Origin: Phaeosaccion multiseriatum
Lineage: Eukaryota; Ochrophyta, other classes
Reading direction: 5' to 3'
Length of the DNA stretch: 64,000 nt
Assembly (NCBI GenBank): GCA_965112735.1
Contig: OZ218962.1
Span: 3,038,001-3,102,000, forward strand
The notes below the pieces were generated by a model, which had not been told where the DNA came from, did not search any database, and saw nothing but the letters and a program-made list of their open reading frames with translations. Of the stretch, positions 45,895-56,031 are shown piece after piece. The position numbers and the translations under genes are program-made. The number at the start of each line of letters is the position of its first letter. Position 1 is the first letter of the stretch.

Positions 45895-46863
45895 TTGCCC
45901 CTGCTTGCCCCTGCCCTTCCTCTGCGAGAAGCCATGTGGGCCATCAAGGGGGCGAGGGTGGCGCATGGTGGACCAGGCCACCGCACCTCCTCCTCCTCCC
46001 TTCGTGTCCTTCGTCGGACAATGGGGGCACAGGGGGCGAAGGCAGCAGCATCAACAGCAGTGGGGCACTTGCCATCCGCACAGTCACATGTGGATGCGCC
46101 GCAAGTAGTGACGCCAGCAGCCGGAGCCCAACCAGCAGCAGTATTGGCCGCAGAGGTAGGAGCCGGTGGAGCAGCGGGAGGAGGAGCAGCAGCAAGAGGG
46201 GGCCGGCCTACGCAGGCCGGGTTCGGGACTCAATGCCGCGGCTGCCACTCTCATAGCCTACAGCGGCGGCACGGAGTGCAGTTCCTGCCCGTTGCCGGCC
46301 ACTCAGGAGTGTCAGATGTGGGCGGGAGCACCAGGGGCTTCCACGCATCAGTGTCCACAACCGCTGCAGCAGCTTTGCAGGGGTCGAGACCAGCAGAGCG
46401 AGGTACTATGGCAACAGCCGCAGCAGGCAGAGGACGAGGAGAAACGAACTCAGCCTCTCAACCACAGCAGCAGCAGGAGTCCCCCAAGACGCCCAAACCA
46501 TTGACCATCCCCGTTCTTTCGGCAGAAGAGAACGAGACCAGAGTGGAGGGCATCACAAAGAAGGTTGTTCTCCTCGGTAAGCGCAACAGGACCATCCACA
46601 TGTGGCAGCTCTTCGCCGACGCGCGCCTGGAGGGGGTGCGGCTCACGCACGGAGTGTTCGTCGCAGCTCTTGATGCGCTGGGGGGGTGCGCATTGTGGAG
46701 AGAGATCCCGAGGCTGCTTGGGGATATGCCCAGAGCGGGGCTCAGGTGAGAGATATGTGTGAGAGGAAGATGCGGGGGGCGTGCACCGCTGGGCTTTCCT
46801 ACTTCCCTACGCCGCCACGAGGTGTACTTGTTGCTGCTGCTCCTGCTGCTCCTGCTGCTCCTC

Positions 46864-46908
<45 letters not shown>

Positions 46909-48294
46909 ACGTGGTATCTCTCTCACGCACTCGTGGTCTTTTTTCCTTCCTCCCTCCTTCCCTCCCTCTCTCATGCCACCGCAGACCCAACATCGACTGC
47001 TTCAATGCCTCCATCTCCGCCTACGCCACCAACGGGCAGTGGCTCAAGGCTCTGGAGCAGTTACAGAACATGAAGAAATTCCTCCTCTTCCCCACCACAG
47101 AGTCCTACGCCCTGGCCATAGAGGGCCTGGTGGAGAAGGGGGGGTGGAAGCGTGCCCTCTCCATTATGGATGACATGGAGACGCAGGGCCTCACCCCCTC
47201 GGACAGAGTCTATTGCGCACTGGCCAAGTGCTTCGCCAAGGCGGAGCGGAGGTCGAGGGCGCTGCTGCTGCTGAAGGACATGAGAGAGAAGGGAGTAGAA
47301 CCCGGGATTGAGACTTTCGAGGCCATTTCATCGGCCTGCCTGGTGGACGGAGTGAGGAAGACGGCCTTCAAGGTCAGTGTGTGTGTGTGTGTGTGGGTGT
47401 TGAGGAGCGGGGGGTGGAGGAGGAGGTGATGCGAGTCGTTGGGTTGGCCGGGGGGGGCGAGGGGGGGGCAATATTTATTGACATAGGGGAGGGGCAATAT
47501 TTGTTGACTTAAAGGGGGAGGGGTGGGGCGTTTGAGGGGGGATGCAGCGGGGAGGCGCCATGATTCATTCGTCGAGAGTAGTGTAGTAGTGAGGAGGGAG
47601 GGAAGGAGGGACGCGGTGAGGCGGTGAGGCAGTGAGGCAGTGAGGCGGCGCTGTGTGTTCAGGGACTGTTTCATCGGACAAGGACGGACAGCGGGCTGAC
47701 TGGGCCTTTGGGGTGGGCAGGGGGGGGAGGAGGAAGGAAAGAGGGAGGTGTGGTGGGGCGGGATTTGGAGGCATATGGGGCTGATGGGGCTGGGGCGGTC
47801 TCGCGGGGAGGGTGGGGAGGGGGGCAGGGGTACAGACGGAGCAGAGCAGCATAGAGCAGAGCAGTTGGTGATACAGAGCAGAGCAGAGCAGAGCAGCATA
47901 GAGCAGAGCAGTTGGTGATACAGAGCAGAGCAGAGCAGAGCAGAGCAGGGTGACGATCGTGCGCACTCACGCATGCACGCACGCACGCACGTAGGAGTTT
48001 CTCGCTTTGCTTTCGTCTCGGACGTTGTGGTCCGGAGAGCGCCCCACCCATCGAAGCACCAACCTTCCTACCTGACTGTGCCACTTGCTGGTATGTGTGT
48101 GTGTGTGTCTCAGGATCTGTTGAAGGAGTTCATAGCGGACGGTCACGTAACGGAGGGGCAGGCGGAGGCCCTGCTCAAGACAAGACTCATCACCTTCTAC
48201 AGACACGACCATTTCCTGGAGGTGAGTGCTGCCGGTGGTGGGCAGCAGGGGAGGCGGGGCAGAGGATGGGCAGTTGGTGATACACGGGGGGCAG

Positions 48295-48330
<36 letters not shown>

Positions 48331-50543
48331 AGGGTCCCCCCTTGTGTGGGAGGGTTAAGGGGTTTGAGGTGGGGTTGTGTGGGCAGATGAGGTGGGGTTG
48401 TGTGGGCAGGTGACAGACAATAGAGGACCCAGAGGGCAGTTGGTGATGCAGCAGTGGTGCAGAGATGGTGGAGGCGTATGGGGTCGCTTTATTGGGCAAG
48501 ACCTTACGAACTGAACTGACCTGAAGTGGAAGTGGAAGTGGAAGTGGAAGTGGAAGTGGCGGTGGACAGGGGAGACGGATGAGTCTCCTCCCCCTTCCGC
48601 CTGCGTGCATGTGCTCTGCGTAAAGGGCGTGCAACTACTCCGACCCAGGGACCCATCTACTTTGCTCTTCTTCGACATACGACAGTAGAGGAGAAGTAGT
48701 GATGGTCTTGTATGCAGGCAGCCCCCCCTCATCTCCTTCCCTCTCCCCTCCTTCCCCTCCCCCCTTCATCTCCTTCCCTCTCCCCTCCTTCCCCTCCCCC
48801 CTTCCACCCCCTTTAGGCCCTCTCGGTGCTGGATGAGGCTCGATACGTCGATTTGCCCCCGTCTCTCCCCCTCTACAACGCCGCCCTGGCCGCCTGTGCG
48901 AAGCTTGGAGAACCCACCAAGGCCCTCAACCTCCTCCGCACCATGCGACAAGAAGGGCTCTCCCCCGACGGCGACAGTTACAAGGACGCCATCGGAGCAT
49001 GTGCGCGGGCAGAGAACATGGACAAGGCGGTGCTTATGCTGAGCGAGATGCGCGAGGCAGGGGTGCAGCCCTCTTCGGCTCACTACAAGTTGGTGATAGA
49101 GGGGTGGGGCATGGTGGGGGAGAACGTAAGGGCTATGGCCACGCTTGACGCCATGCAGCAGGTGAGGCTCAGGGCGGTGTTTGTGTGTATGTGAGTGAGT
49201 GAGTGTGTGAGTGTGTATGTGTGTGTGAGTGAGTGTGTGATTGTGTGTGTGTGAGTGAGTGTGTGTGTGTATGTGTGTGTGAGTGAGTGTGTGATTGTGT
49301 GTGTGTGAGTGAGTGTGTGTGTGTATGTGTGTGTGAGTGAGTGTGTGATTGTGTGTGTGTGAGTGAGTGTGTGTGTGAGTGAGTGTGTGATTGTGTGTGT
49401 GTGAGTGAGTGTGTGTGTGTGTATGTGTGTGTGAGTGAGTGTGTGATTGTGTGTGTGTGAGTGAGTGTGTGAGTGTGTATGTGTGTGTGAGTGAGTGTGT
49501 GAGTGTGTATGTGTGTGTGAGTGAGTGTGTGATTGTGTGTGTGTGAGTGAGTGTGTGAGTGTGTATGTGTGTGTGAGTGAGTGTGTGATTGTGTGTGTGT
49601 GAGTGAGTGTGTGAGTGAGTGTGTGTGTGAGTGAGTGTGTGATTGTGTGTGTGTGTTGTCGTGTTTGGGGATGTGGAGTCTGCACTCGTGGCACAGTGCC
49701 TTGGGTATCACTCATTGGGTATCATTGGGTATCTTGTTTGCGCTCCTGTTACACCACCTTGGGTATCATTCATTGGGTATCTTGGCGCTTTCTTTTGGGG
49801 GGGAGCAGCGGACGCGTTCTATGCCACTGGCTCAGTCCTCAGTCCTCATCGCGCCGATCTGATGCGCGCTCCTCTTTCCCATCCACTGCCATCCCTTCCT
49901 CGTATACACACACGCACACACCCACACATACACACACAGGACAACGGCATCGTGCCCGACGCGATTACATATGGCGCCATAGTGAAGGTGCTGGTGCAGA
50001 GCAACCAGGTCATCCAGGCCGCGTACATGCTGCTCACGGACCTGCCCGCCAAGGGGATCACGCCGGAGAGTGAGAGCTTCCTTGCCGTCATCGATGCCTG
50101 CAAGGGACTGCAGCACGCACCCAGGTGGGTCATGTAGAGGCTTTTGTAGGCTTAGAGGGGTTTCTGTAGGTAGTCTTACGTACTCTTACGTAGTCTTACG
50201 TGCTTCGGGTTTGGCTTGGGCCACACGCGCGCCCACGCTGCACAACCGCACACACACCAACACAAACGCGCACACACACGCGCACACACGCAGTTGACTT
50301 ACTTCCACACATTTGACACACTTGCACGCACACGCATACAGGGTGGTGGACTTGCTGGTGGAGATGCGTCGTGTGAACATGCCGGACCCGCGCTGCTACC
50401 AGGCGGCGGCTAAGGTGCTCGGGGAGGTTCATCAGACAGGCCTCTTGAGAGGAGAGCTCGAGGTGTTACAAGCAGCCTTCGGGGGGGAAGGGGAGGGAGG
50501 AGGGGCAGGGGGGACGAGGACGAGGCGCTGTCCAAGTGGCTGA
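45895..50543 (+). CDS. Pentatricopeptide repeat (PPR) protein, probably organelle-targeted
   Basis: Six exons: 45895-46745, 46985-47372, 48114-48221, 48817-49161, 49940-50124 and 50342-50543, phase-consistent, 692 residues. PPR proteins bind organelle RNA and direct its processing or editing. After an Ala/Ser/Arg-rich N-terminus (Met 45895, or the internal Met 45934) the repeats appear as helix pairs: HGVFVAALDALGGC, PNIDCFNASISAYATNGQWL, PTTESYALAIEGLVEKGGW, PSDRVYCALAKCFAKAERRS, PGIETFEAISSACL, PLYNAALAACAKLGEPTKAL, PDGDSYKDAIGACARAENMD, PSSAHYKLVIEGWGM, PDAITYGAIVKVLVQSNQ and PESESFLAVIDACK. The basic N-terminus would suit mitochondria; no Ala-Phe plastid signal is seen. No DYW or SMR domain is present. 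The last exon probably contains a G-run frameshift that shortens the C-terminus. Confidence 0.88.
46863..46910. repeat. (CTG)n run in a PPR-gene intron
   Basis: About 15 CTG units in intron 1, shortly before the acceptor at 46984. Confidence 0.93.
47838..47947. repeat. (GAGCA)n pentamer repeat interleaved with the dispersed motif
   Basis: In intron 2 of the PPR gene, a unit with GAGCAGCATAGAGCAGAGCA followed by GTTGGTGATACA occurs twice, at 47844-47877 and 47890-47922. Confidence 0.9.
49190..49658. repeat. TG/GAGT-rich satellite in a PPR-gene intron
   Basis: About 470 bp of GTGTGTGAGTGAGTGTGTGA-type units in intron 4, starting about 30 bases after the donor site. Confidence 0.95.
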
Positions 50544-51177
50544 CAGGGCTAGGGCTGGAGCGAGCGGCGGCTTTGTTGGTGCGCCTTGAGCGAGTCGTGG
50601 AGGGTCAAGTGCAGCAGGAGGGAAATTAGCATTGGAAATTGGGCGGTTCGGAGGGGAACAGAAAGGGGAGAGCAAGTGCGTGTACCTGCACGTCAGAGTG
50701 GAAGTGCAGTGTGATGGGTGGGGGAGGGGAGCGTGAGGAGTAGGGAGAGTAGGGGGGGGTTGTCCTTCCGTAGACGAGGAGGGGGGAGGCGGTGGGTGCT
50801 GGTGCTTCCTGACGCCAGGCACTGGCTGGCTGCCTTGGTCTGTCAGTAAGTCACTGAAGGAGTGAGTCAGGCATGCATGCAGGCAGGCAGGCAGCGCCCT
50901 CAATCAAAAGCCCCAAGCACAAGCAAGCAAAACATTGCATATGTTCTGTTCAGTCGTTTTCCGGTGTTTGCGCTCGTCCACCCCCCGCCATACGCCTGAT
51001 GAGCGGACCCTTCCTACATCGCGGGACGTCCTCCTGCTGTGGCGAAACGCACCCACACCACAGATGAGAGAGCACTCGGCCTAAGCTCCTTCGCACTGGA
51101 CCTCCTCTCTCTCTGCCACGCCTCGCTCAGGCCTTGCTCAGGCCTTGCTTAGGCCCCGCTCAGGACACGGGCCTTGC
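50544..51177. other. Intergenic region between PPR gene and ankyrin pseudogene
   Basis: Begins with the probable remainder of the PPR coding sequence after a frameshift (to about 50629). The rest shows no gene; GGCCTTGCTCAGG/GGCCTTGCTTAGG short repeats occur at 51131-51182. Confidence 0.55.
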
Positions 51178-53090
51178 TCAGGGGTCAGCTCGAACCCTTT
51201 TCCTCGAGGGTGCTCCCTCCTCCTTCTCAGTCCCACTCTGCGCCAGCTCGAAGCCGTACCCTCCCATGAGTACCTTCACCTCCTTCGCCATGCCCTCCAA
51301 GCACAAAAATTCCGCTGCCTGCAGAGCCTGCTTCGCTCTAACGTCGTCGAAAAGCTTCACGAGCTCCCTCTTCTTCGAGCCTGTGCTACTCACCGCCCCT
51401 CCTCCTCCTCCTCCTCCCCTGCTGCTGTCGCTGCTGCTAGCGCCCCCCTCTCCCGGCCTTCTCGTCAGCATCTTCTCCACACTGCCCGTGGTCACGAAGT
51501 TCACCACAGCCTCAAAGCCCTCCTCGGTAAAGTCCACACCTTCATGCTCCAGCTCTGCACGCTTCATCTCCTTCTTGCCCTTGCCTTCCCCCTCTCCTCC
51601 ATCTTCCTCGTCGCCTTTGTAGCCGTGCTTCCTCGGGTCGAGCATGTTCGGAAGAATGCCTGCCGCGGAGGCCGAACGACCTCTCTCTCCTTGTCTCCCA
51701 CTGACCCTCGCCGCCACCTGCTTCATCAGAGGGATGCTCAAGACGTCTTCCTTCTCGCCCTTCTCTCCACTGCCCTTGTTCACGAGTCCAACCTGCACTC
51801 TGGTGTCGGCCTTGTCGGCGTTAGCCCCGGTGGGTAAGGAGGAGTAGTGGTCAGAAATGGTGTGAAGCCTCTCCGTGACGGCACGGCCTCACGCGCCTCT
51901 GTTCCCTTCCGGATGAAAGAGGCAATAATGCCACTGAAGCCTGCCGCTCCTGCCACAGTGATGGCCTTTTCGTCAGCGTCAGCGCCCATCTTCAGCAGGA
52001 GTCGAGCCACATTCTCCCTCGCTCCCTTCTTTCCTGGTGTGAATTACAGGCTGTCCAATGCCTCAGCCACCTTCCCTTCTTCAGGGCACATGCACGATAC
52101 CAAAGGGCTCTCACCATCATCGGTAAGGGGCATCAACGGCGGCTCCAGCCTCGACCAGGAGGTAGACAATCTCCATGCTGCCCATGGCGGCAGCGAGAGA
52201 TTCAGTGGGGTGATCGAAGTCTTGTCCTTAATGTGAGCAGAGGCATCCGCGCGTATCAGCTCGCCAACAATCTCCTCGTTGGCCAGGCCAACAGCGTTCA
52301 TAAGCGGGGTTCTACCCCACTTATCCACACCATCAAGGGGGGCACCGTGGCGAATAAGCTCCTTCACACTCCAAGCAAAGAGGCCAAATGGAGCGGCCTT
52401 TCCAGGTAGACGTTCTTTCCATCGATCTGCAGCCCCCTGCCCACAAGAAGGGGGATGCACTCCTCCGAGTGTGGCCATGTGCGGTCTTCACCTGCACATC
52501 TGCACCCTTGTTTAGCAGCATCGACGGAGCCTCGGCCTGCTCGGTTGGCGAGCTCCCCCCCCCTCAAACGTGCAGCAGCACTGGGCCGGCGTGTCACGCA
52601 TACTCCTTCTCAAAAACGTAAGCTCCAGCCTTCAGCAGCATCTTCACACACACAGGCCTTCCATGACTAGCAGCCCAATGCAAGGCGTAGCTTCCCTCCC
52701 ATTTGGCCCCATGCTTCAGCAAGTACCAGACTATCATGGGCTGGCCGGCCTGAGCCGCAAGGCGTAGAGCTGTCCGTCCGGCATCACACTTGATGTTCAC
52801 ATTCGCACCCGCCTCCACTAGTCCTTTCCTTCACCAAGTCGAAGTGTCCCCTCCATGCAGCTTGGTGCAGAGCAGTCTTGCCAAAGACCCTCCCTCCCCC
52901 TCCATTTGTGTCTCTTTGCTCTTCTCAGCATCGGCGAGGTCGTGCAGCGGAGTATAGCCATCGTCCTTGAGCTCCTGGAGATCGACCGTGCACAGGACGG
53001 CCTTGAGCCAGAGCAGGAGCTCCTCCTTGCTGCCGCTCCAGCCAGATGCCTCCTTTATTCTTGCAGAGTTTGCTTCTACGAATGTTGAGC
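51178..53090 (-). pseudogene. Ankyrin-repeat/BTB-like pseudogene with several frameshifts
   Basis: Minus-strand text from 53090 to 51178 shows successive ankyrin cores in changing frames: DDGYTPLHDLADAEK, FGKTALHQAAWRGHFDLV, AGRTALRLAAQAGQPMIVWYLLKHGA, SYALHWAASHGRPVCVKMLLKAGA, LLNKGADVQVKTAHG, WGRTPLMNAVGLANEEIV and ARLLLKMGADADEKAITVAG. The final block (51798-51178) ends with a BTB-like half: GFEAVVNFVTTGSVEKML and LQAAEFLCLEGMAKEV. Frames change near 52830, 52815, 52600, 52440, 52015 and 51800, over gaps far too short for introns here, and some blocks end in stops. The 5' end is lost next to the retroelement insertion at 53152. Confidence 0.85.
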
Positions 53091-53140
53091 AGTTGGTTCT
53101 CTTTTTTGGCGGTTAAGCGACCCCCAAATGGCGAGGGCCG

Positions 53141-53152
53141 ACATAAGATCAT
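53141..53152. repeat. Target-site duplication, left copy
   Basis: ACATAAGATCAT, identical to 55960-55971. It is followed directly by a second partial copy (AAGATCAT). Confidence 0.85.
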
Positions 53153-55869
53153 AAGATCATACAAGAGATCATCACCTCCGCACGCGCCACCGCACAACGG
53201 ACCATCGCCGCACACCCCGGCCGCTACGCTAAGCCCAACAACGCCGACCACCGCAGAGTCATCCGGCAGGCACTCATCAACGCCAACTGGCACTCGGGAC
53301 CAGGCCCCTCAGGCCTCCGCTACTCCCACCTGAAGGACATGCTTCAAGACCCCGCCCACGGCACCGACCTCCTCCTCCTCCTCGTCAACGAGTTCCCCCT
53401 TGCCCACGAGTCCCTGGGCAAACTCCCGGAGTACTTCCACGGCCTCTTCACCCATGCCTGCCTCGACGCTCTCGGCGAGAAACGACGCCCCATCGCCGTA
53501 AAGGAGACGCTCACCCGCCTCTTTCACTCCACCCACGGCATCCACTACAAGCCCGCCTACCAGGAGGCATTCGAGAGCGTCGGCCAGCTTGGCGTCGCGA
53601 CAAAGAACGGCACGGAGAAAGTCGCCAAATCCGCCCAACTGCTCCACGACATGGGCTACTGGGTCGCTACCAGCGACCTCCGCAACGCCCATAACGAAGT
53701 CACAACCGCGGCCACGCTCACGGGAACCGCCCTCGTCGACCCCCGTGGCATCGAGCACAACATCGCCGCCCTTGGGAAGGACCGCGACCTCATCTACCTG
53801 TCTGACGACGGCAACCAGCTGCTACGCACCAACCGCGGCAGCGGCGGACAAGGCGACCCCGAGGCCAGCAAGAACTTCTGCTGCGCACTCTACCCCCTCC
53901 AACAGAAGTGGACCAACGAGGCCCGTGAGGAGGGCATCCCCGCACCCCGGGCCTACCAGGACGACTTCGTCCACCCCTGGCGCGGCAACCTCGCCGACTT
54001 CGAGCCCACTCTCGACACCTTCACCACCGACCTCGCCTCCATCGGCCTCACCCGCCGCACGGACAAGCAACGATACCTCCCCCCCCCGGGCCACCACGTC
54101 ACCATGGAAGAGCGCGCCTTCGTGGACCGCACCGGCGGCACCATCATCGAGGACGGCGGCTTGAGCATTGTCGGCCTCCCAGTCGGCCAAGACGACTTCA
54201 TCAGAGGTTACCTCTCCCAACTCATGGTGGACGGACCCGACAGACACGCCTTCCTAAACCTCGCCGAGCAGATCGCCCTCATGCAGGAGACACAACCCGC
54301 CCTCCTCCTGCTCACGAAGTCACTCTCGCCAAAACTCCAGCACCTTCTGCGCGGTGCCGCCCCCGGCCAGACGATCAACACCATTGCCTCCCCCGGCGAC
54401 GCCCTCAGCCTCGCCGTCGGAGAGGCCCTACTCCAACTCCCAGGAGCGGACACCATCGGAGACATCATCGCCAGCGCACCCTCGGACCGACTGTCGCACC
54501 TTCAGCTCGCCTCACACCAGCACCAACAGATGTTCCTTCCCCAGTCCCAAGGAGGTTGGGGCTCCCTCTCCCTCACCAACACCGCCATACCAGCCTACCT
54601 GGGCGCAGCCGCCGACACCCTCCAGTCAGTGATCACACCGGGAGCCATCTGGCCAGAGGCGGACCTACGCGACCTCGCCCCAGCCCTCCGCCAGAGTAGC
54701 ACGGTCCAAAACATCGTTACCACCATCCAGGCCGCCGCCGAAGACGGGACCCTCTCCCGACAAGACCTGGAGATGAATCTCCCCCTCCCCCTGGTCAACC
54801 TCGCGCTCACCTCAGCAGCGGACCGCCAACGAGCTGAGGACGCCTTCGACACCAGCCTCGCCCAGGGCACCTGGGCCCCGCAGCAGCAGACGCAGCGCGC
54901 CCTGCAGAGATGCCTAGCGCCGCAACGCCGGGACAAGTACCGCGCCTCACTGGACCGACTCCCCGACGACGCCGCTGCTGCCGATACCGGCATGGAGTCT
55001 CGCCGACAGGCCAAGTCTCGGCACCTGAGCCAGAGCAGCGACGGGGCCATGGGCTTCATCGCCACCTCACCTGGACAGGTCTCCATGCCGGCCCAAGACA
55101 TGGTAGGGGCCCTACGACGCTCCCTCGGCATCAACTGTCTGTACAGCCCTGGGGAACCCGACGCACTAGTCTGCACCCGCTGCAACACACGCGCCGACTC
55201 CTCCCACGCCATCCAGTGCCCCAACCAGAGCTCGCTCTATCACACCGGGATGCTCTCCTCCGTCGAGGACATGTTCAAGCAGAACTACGTCTCCCGCGTC
55301 GGACACGAGAGCTCGGAGCTCTTCAACCCCCCGCACAACATCGCCCGGACCTTCCGCATGGACGCCACCCTCCCCCGAGGCGCCCTCTCCGGAGCCCGCG
55401 ACCCCACCTTTGCCCACCCGGCGCACATGCTTGACCTAACCCTGAGTAACAACCTCTGCAGGACGGCCTTGAATGTGCTCCGCACGGACATTAGACCGGG
55501 AGCGGCAGCCGCCAACAGCGAGACCCGCAAGGAGCGACATTACAGGGGCACTTACGACCGAGAGCGTGTTCGCCTCTCCACCTTCGCCATCGAGACCCAC
55601 GGCCGACTCGGCGCACAGGCGCAATCGCTCCTGCACGCACTCGCCGAGCACGTGGTCACCCGCACTGGCCGCACGGGCTCCTCCACCACCAAGGGCCACG
55701 TCCTGACACGACTACGCCGCCTCGTCAGCTGCAGCCACCAGATGTGGCTCTCGGAGCGGGAGCGCGCCTTCCTGGGTCGGCTCAACCGCGGAGCCGGTCC
55801 CGCACTCCCCCTCCCCGCCCTAGAGGGGGAGTAACCGCCCCCTCGAGGGCCCCGGAGACACAGCGACAC

Positions 55870-55911
<42 letters not shown>

Positions 55912-55959
55912 TCACACTTTCAGTTTCTTAGGTGATTCCTATTAAGTCAATAAAGTGTC
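53153..55959 (+). mobile_element. Non-LTR retrotransposon, 5'-truncated
   Basis: A 2.8-kb insertion framed by a 12-bp direct repeat. It has no terminal repeats and its reading frame is open from 53162 without an initiator at the left end, so the 5' part is missing. The 3' region after the stop has a (CA)n run (55872-55909) and ends in AAGTCAATAAAGTGTC. Three shorter copies of this 3' end lie elsewhere in the window (12.8, 18.3 and 43.8 kb), which fits target-primed reverse transcription from the 3' end. Confidence 0.88.
53162..55834 (+). CDS. Reverse transcriptase with C-terminal Cys/His motif and possible endonuclease (5' partial)
   Basis: The frame is open from 53162 for 890 codons. It begins inside the finger region (GPGPSGLRYSHLKDML). 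RT motif A is SDLRNAHNE (about 53668-53694), motif B is around GGQGDPEAS (about 53842), and motif C is AYQDDFV (53951-53971), so the usual YxDD is Gln-Asp-Asp here. A Cys/His motif C-x2-C-x6-H-x4-C (CTRCNTRADSSHAIQC) lies at about 55172-55219. After it come LDLTL and SETRKERHY, then AIETHGRLG, a layout like the PD-(D/E)XK restriction-type endonuclease of some early-branching non-LTR elements; that part is inference. The frame is intact, so this copy is young or still constrained, but it lacks its 5' end. Confidence 0.88.
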   Translation, partial: QEIITSARATAQRTIAAHPGRYAKPNNADHRRVIRQALINANWHSGPGPSGLRYSHLKDMLQDPAHGTDLLLLLVNEFPLAHESLGKLPEYFHGLFTHACLDALGEKRRPIAVKETLTRLFHSTHGIHYKPAYQEAFESVGQLGVATKNGTEKVAKSAQLLHDMGYWVATSDLRNAHNEVTTAATLTGTALVDPRGIEHNIAALGKDRDLIYLSDDGNQLLRTNRGSGGQGDPEASKNFCCALYPLQQKWTNEAREEGIPAPRAYQDDFVHPWRGNLADFEPTLDTFTTDLASIGLTRRTDKQRYLPPPGHHVTMEERAFVDRTGGTIIEDGGLSIVGLPVGQDDFIRGYLSQLMVDGPDRHAFLNLAEQIALMQETQPALLLLTKSLSPKLQHLLRGAAPGQTINTIASPGDALSLAVGEALLQLPGADTIGDIIASAPSDRLSHLQLASHQHQQMFLPQSQGGWGSLSLTNTAIPAYLGAAADTLQSVITPGAIWPEADLRDLAPALRQSSTVQNIVTTIQAAAEDGTLSRQDLEMNLPLPLVNLALTSAADRQRAEDAFDTSLAQGTWAPQQQTQRALQRCLAPQRRDKYRASLDRLPDDAAAADTGMESRRQAKSRHLSQSSDGAMGFIATSPGQVSMPAQDMVGALRRSLGINCLYSPGEPDALVCTRCNTRADSSHAIQCPNQSSLYHTGMLSSVEDMFKQNYVSRVGHESSELFNPPHNIARTFRMDATLPRGALSGARDPTFAHPAHMLDLTLSNNLCRTALNVLRTDIRPGAAAANSETRKERHYRGTYDRERVRLSTFAIETHGRLGAQAQSLLHALAEHVVTRTGRTGSSTTKGHVLTRLRRLVSCSHQMWLSERERAFLGRLNRGAGPALPLPALEGE

Positions 55960-55971
55960 ACATAAGATCAT
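55960..55971. repeat. Target-site duplication, right copy
   Basis: ACATAAGATCAT, directly after the element's 3' end. Confidence 0.85.
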
Positions 55972-56031
55972 TTTCCCACAAAGCAGCCATGCATTGAGCG
56001 ACCGCAGCTGCTGCTGCTACTGCTGCTGCTG

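Noticed and set aside
49082-49098. AAGTTGGTGATAGAGG, similar to the dispersed motif
   Set aside because: It encodes KLVIEG at the expected position of a PPR helix, so protein constraint explains it; not counted as a copy.
53091-53102. GAGCAGTTGGTTCTC as another motif copy
   Set aside because: Only the first eight or so bases agree; too short to count.
53822-55426. Minus-strand and alternate plus-strand frames across the retrotransposon
   Set aside because: High GC at third positions opens them; RT motifs A, B and C lie only in the main plus frame.
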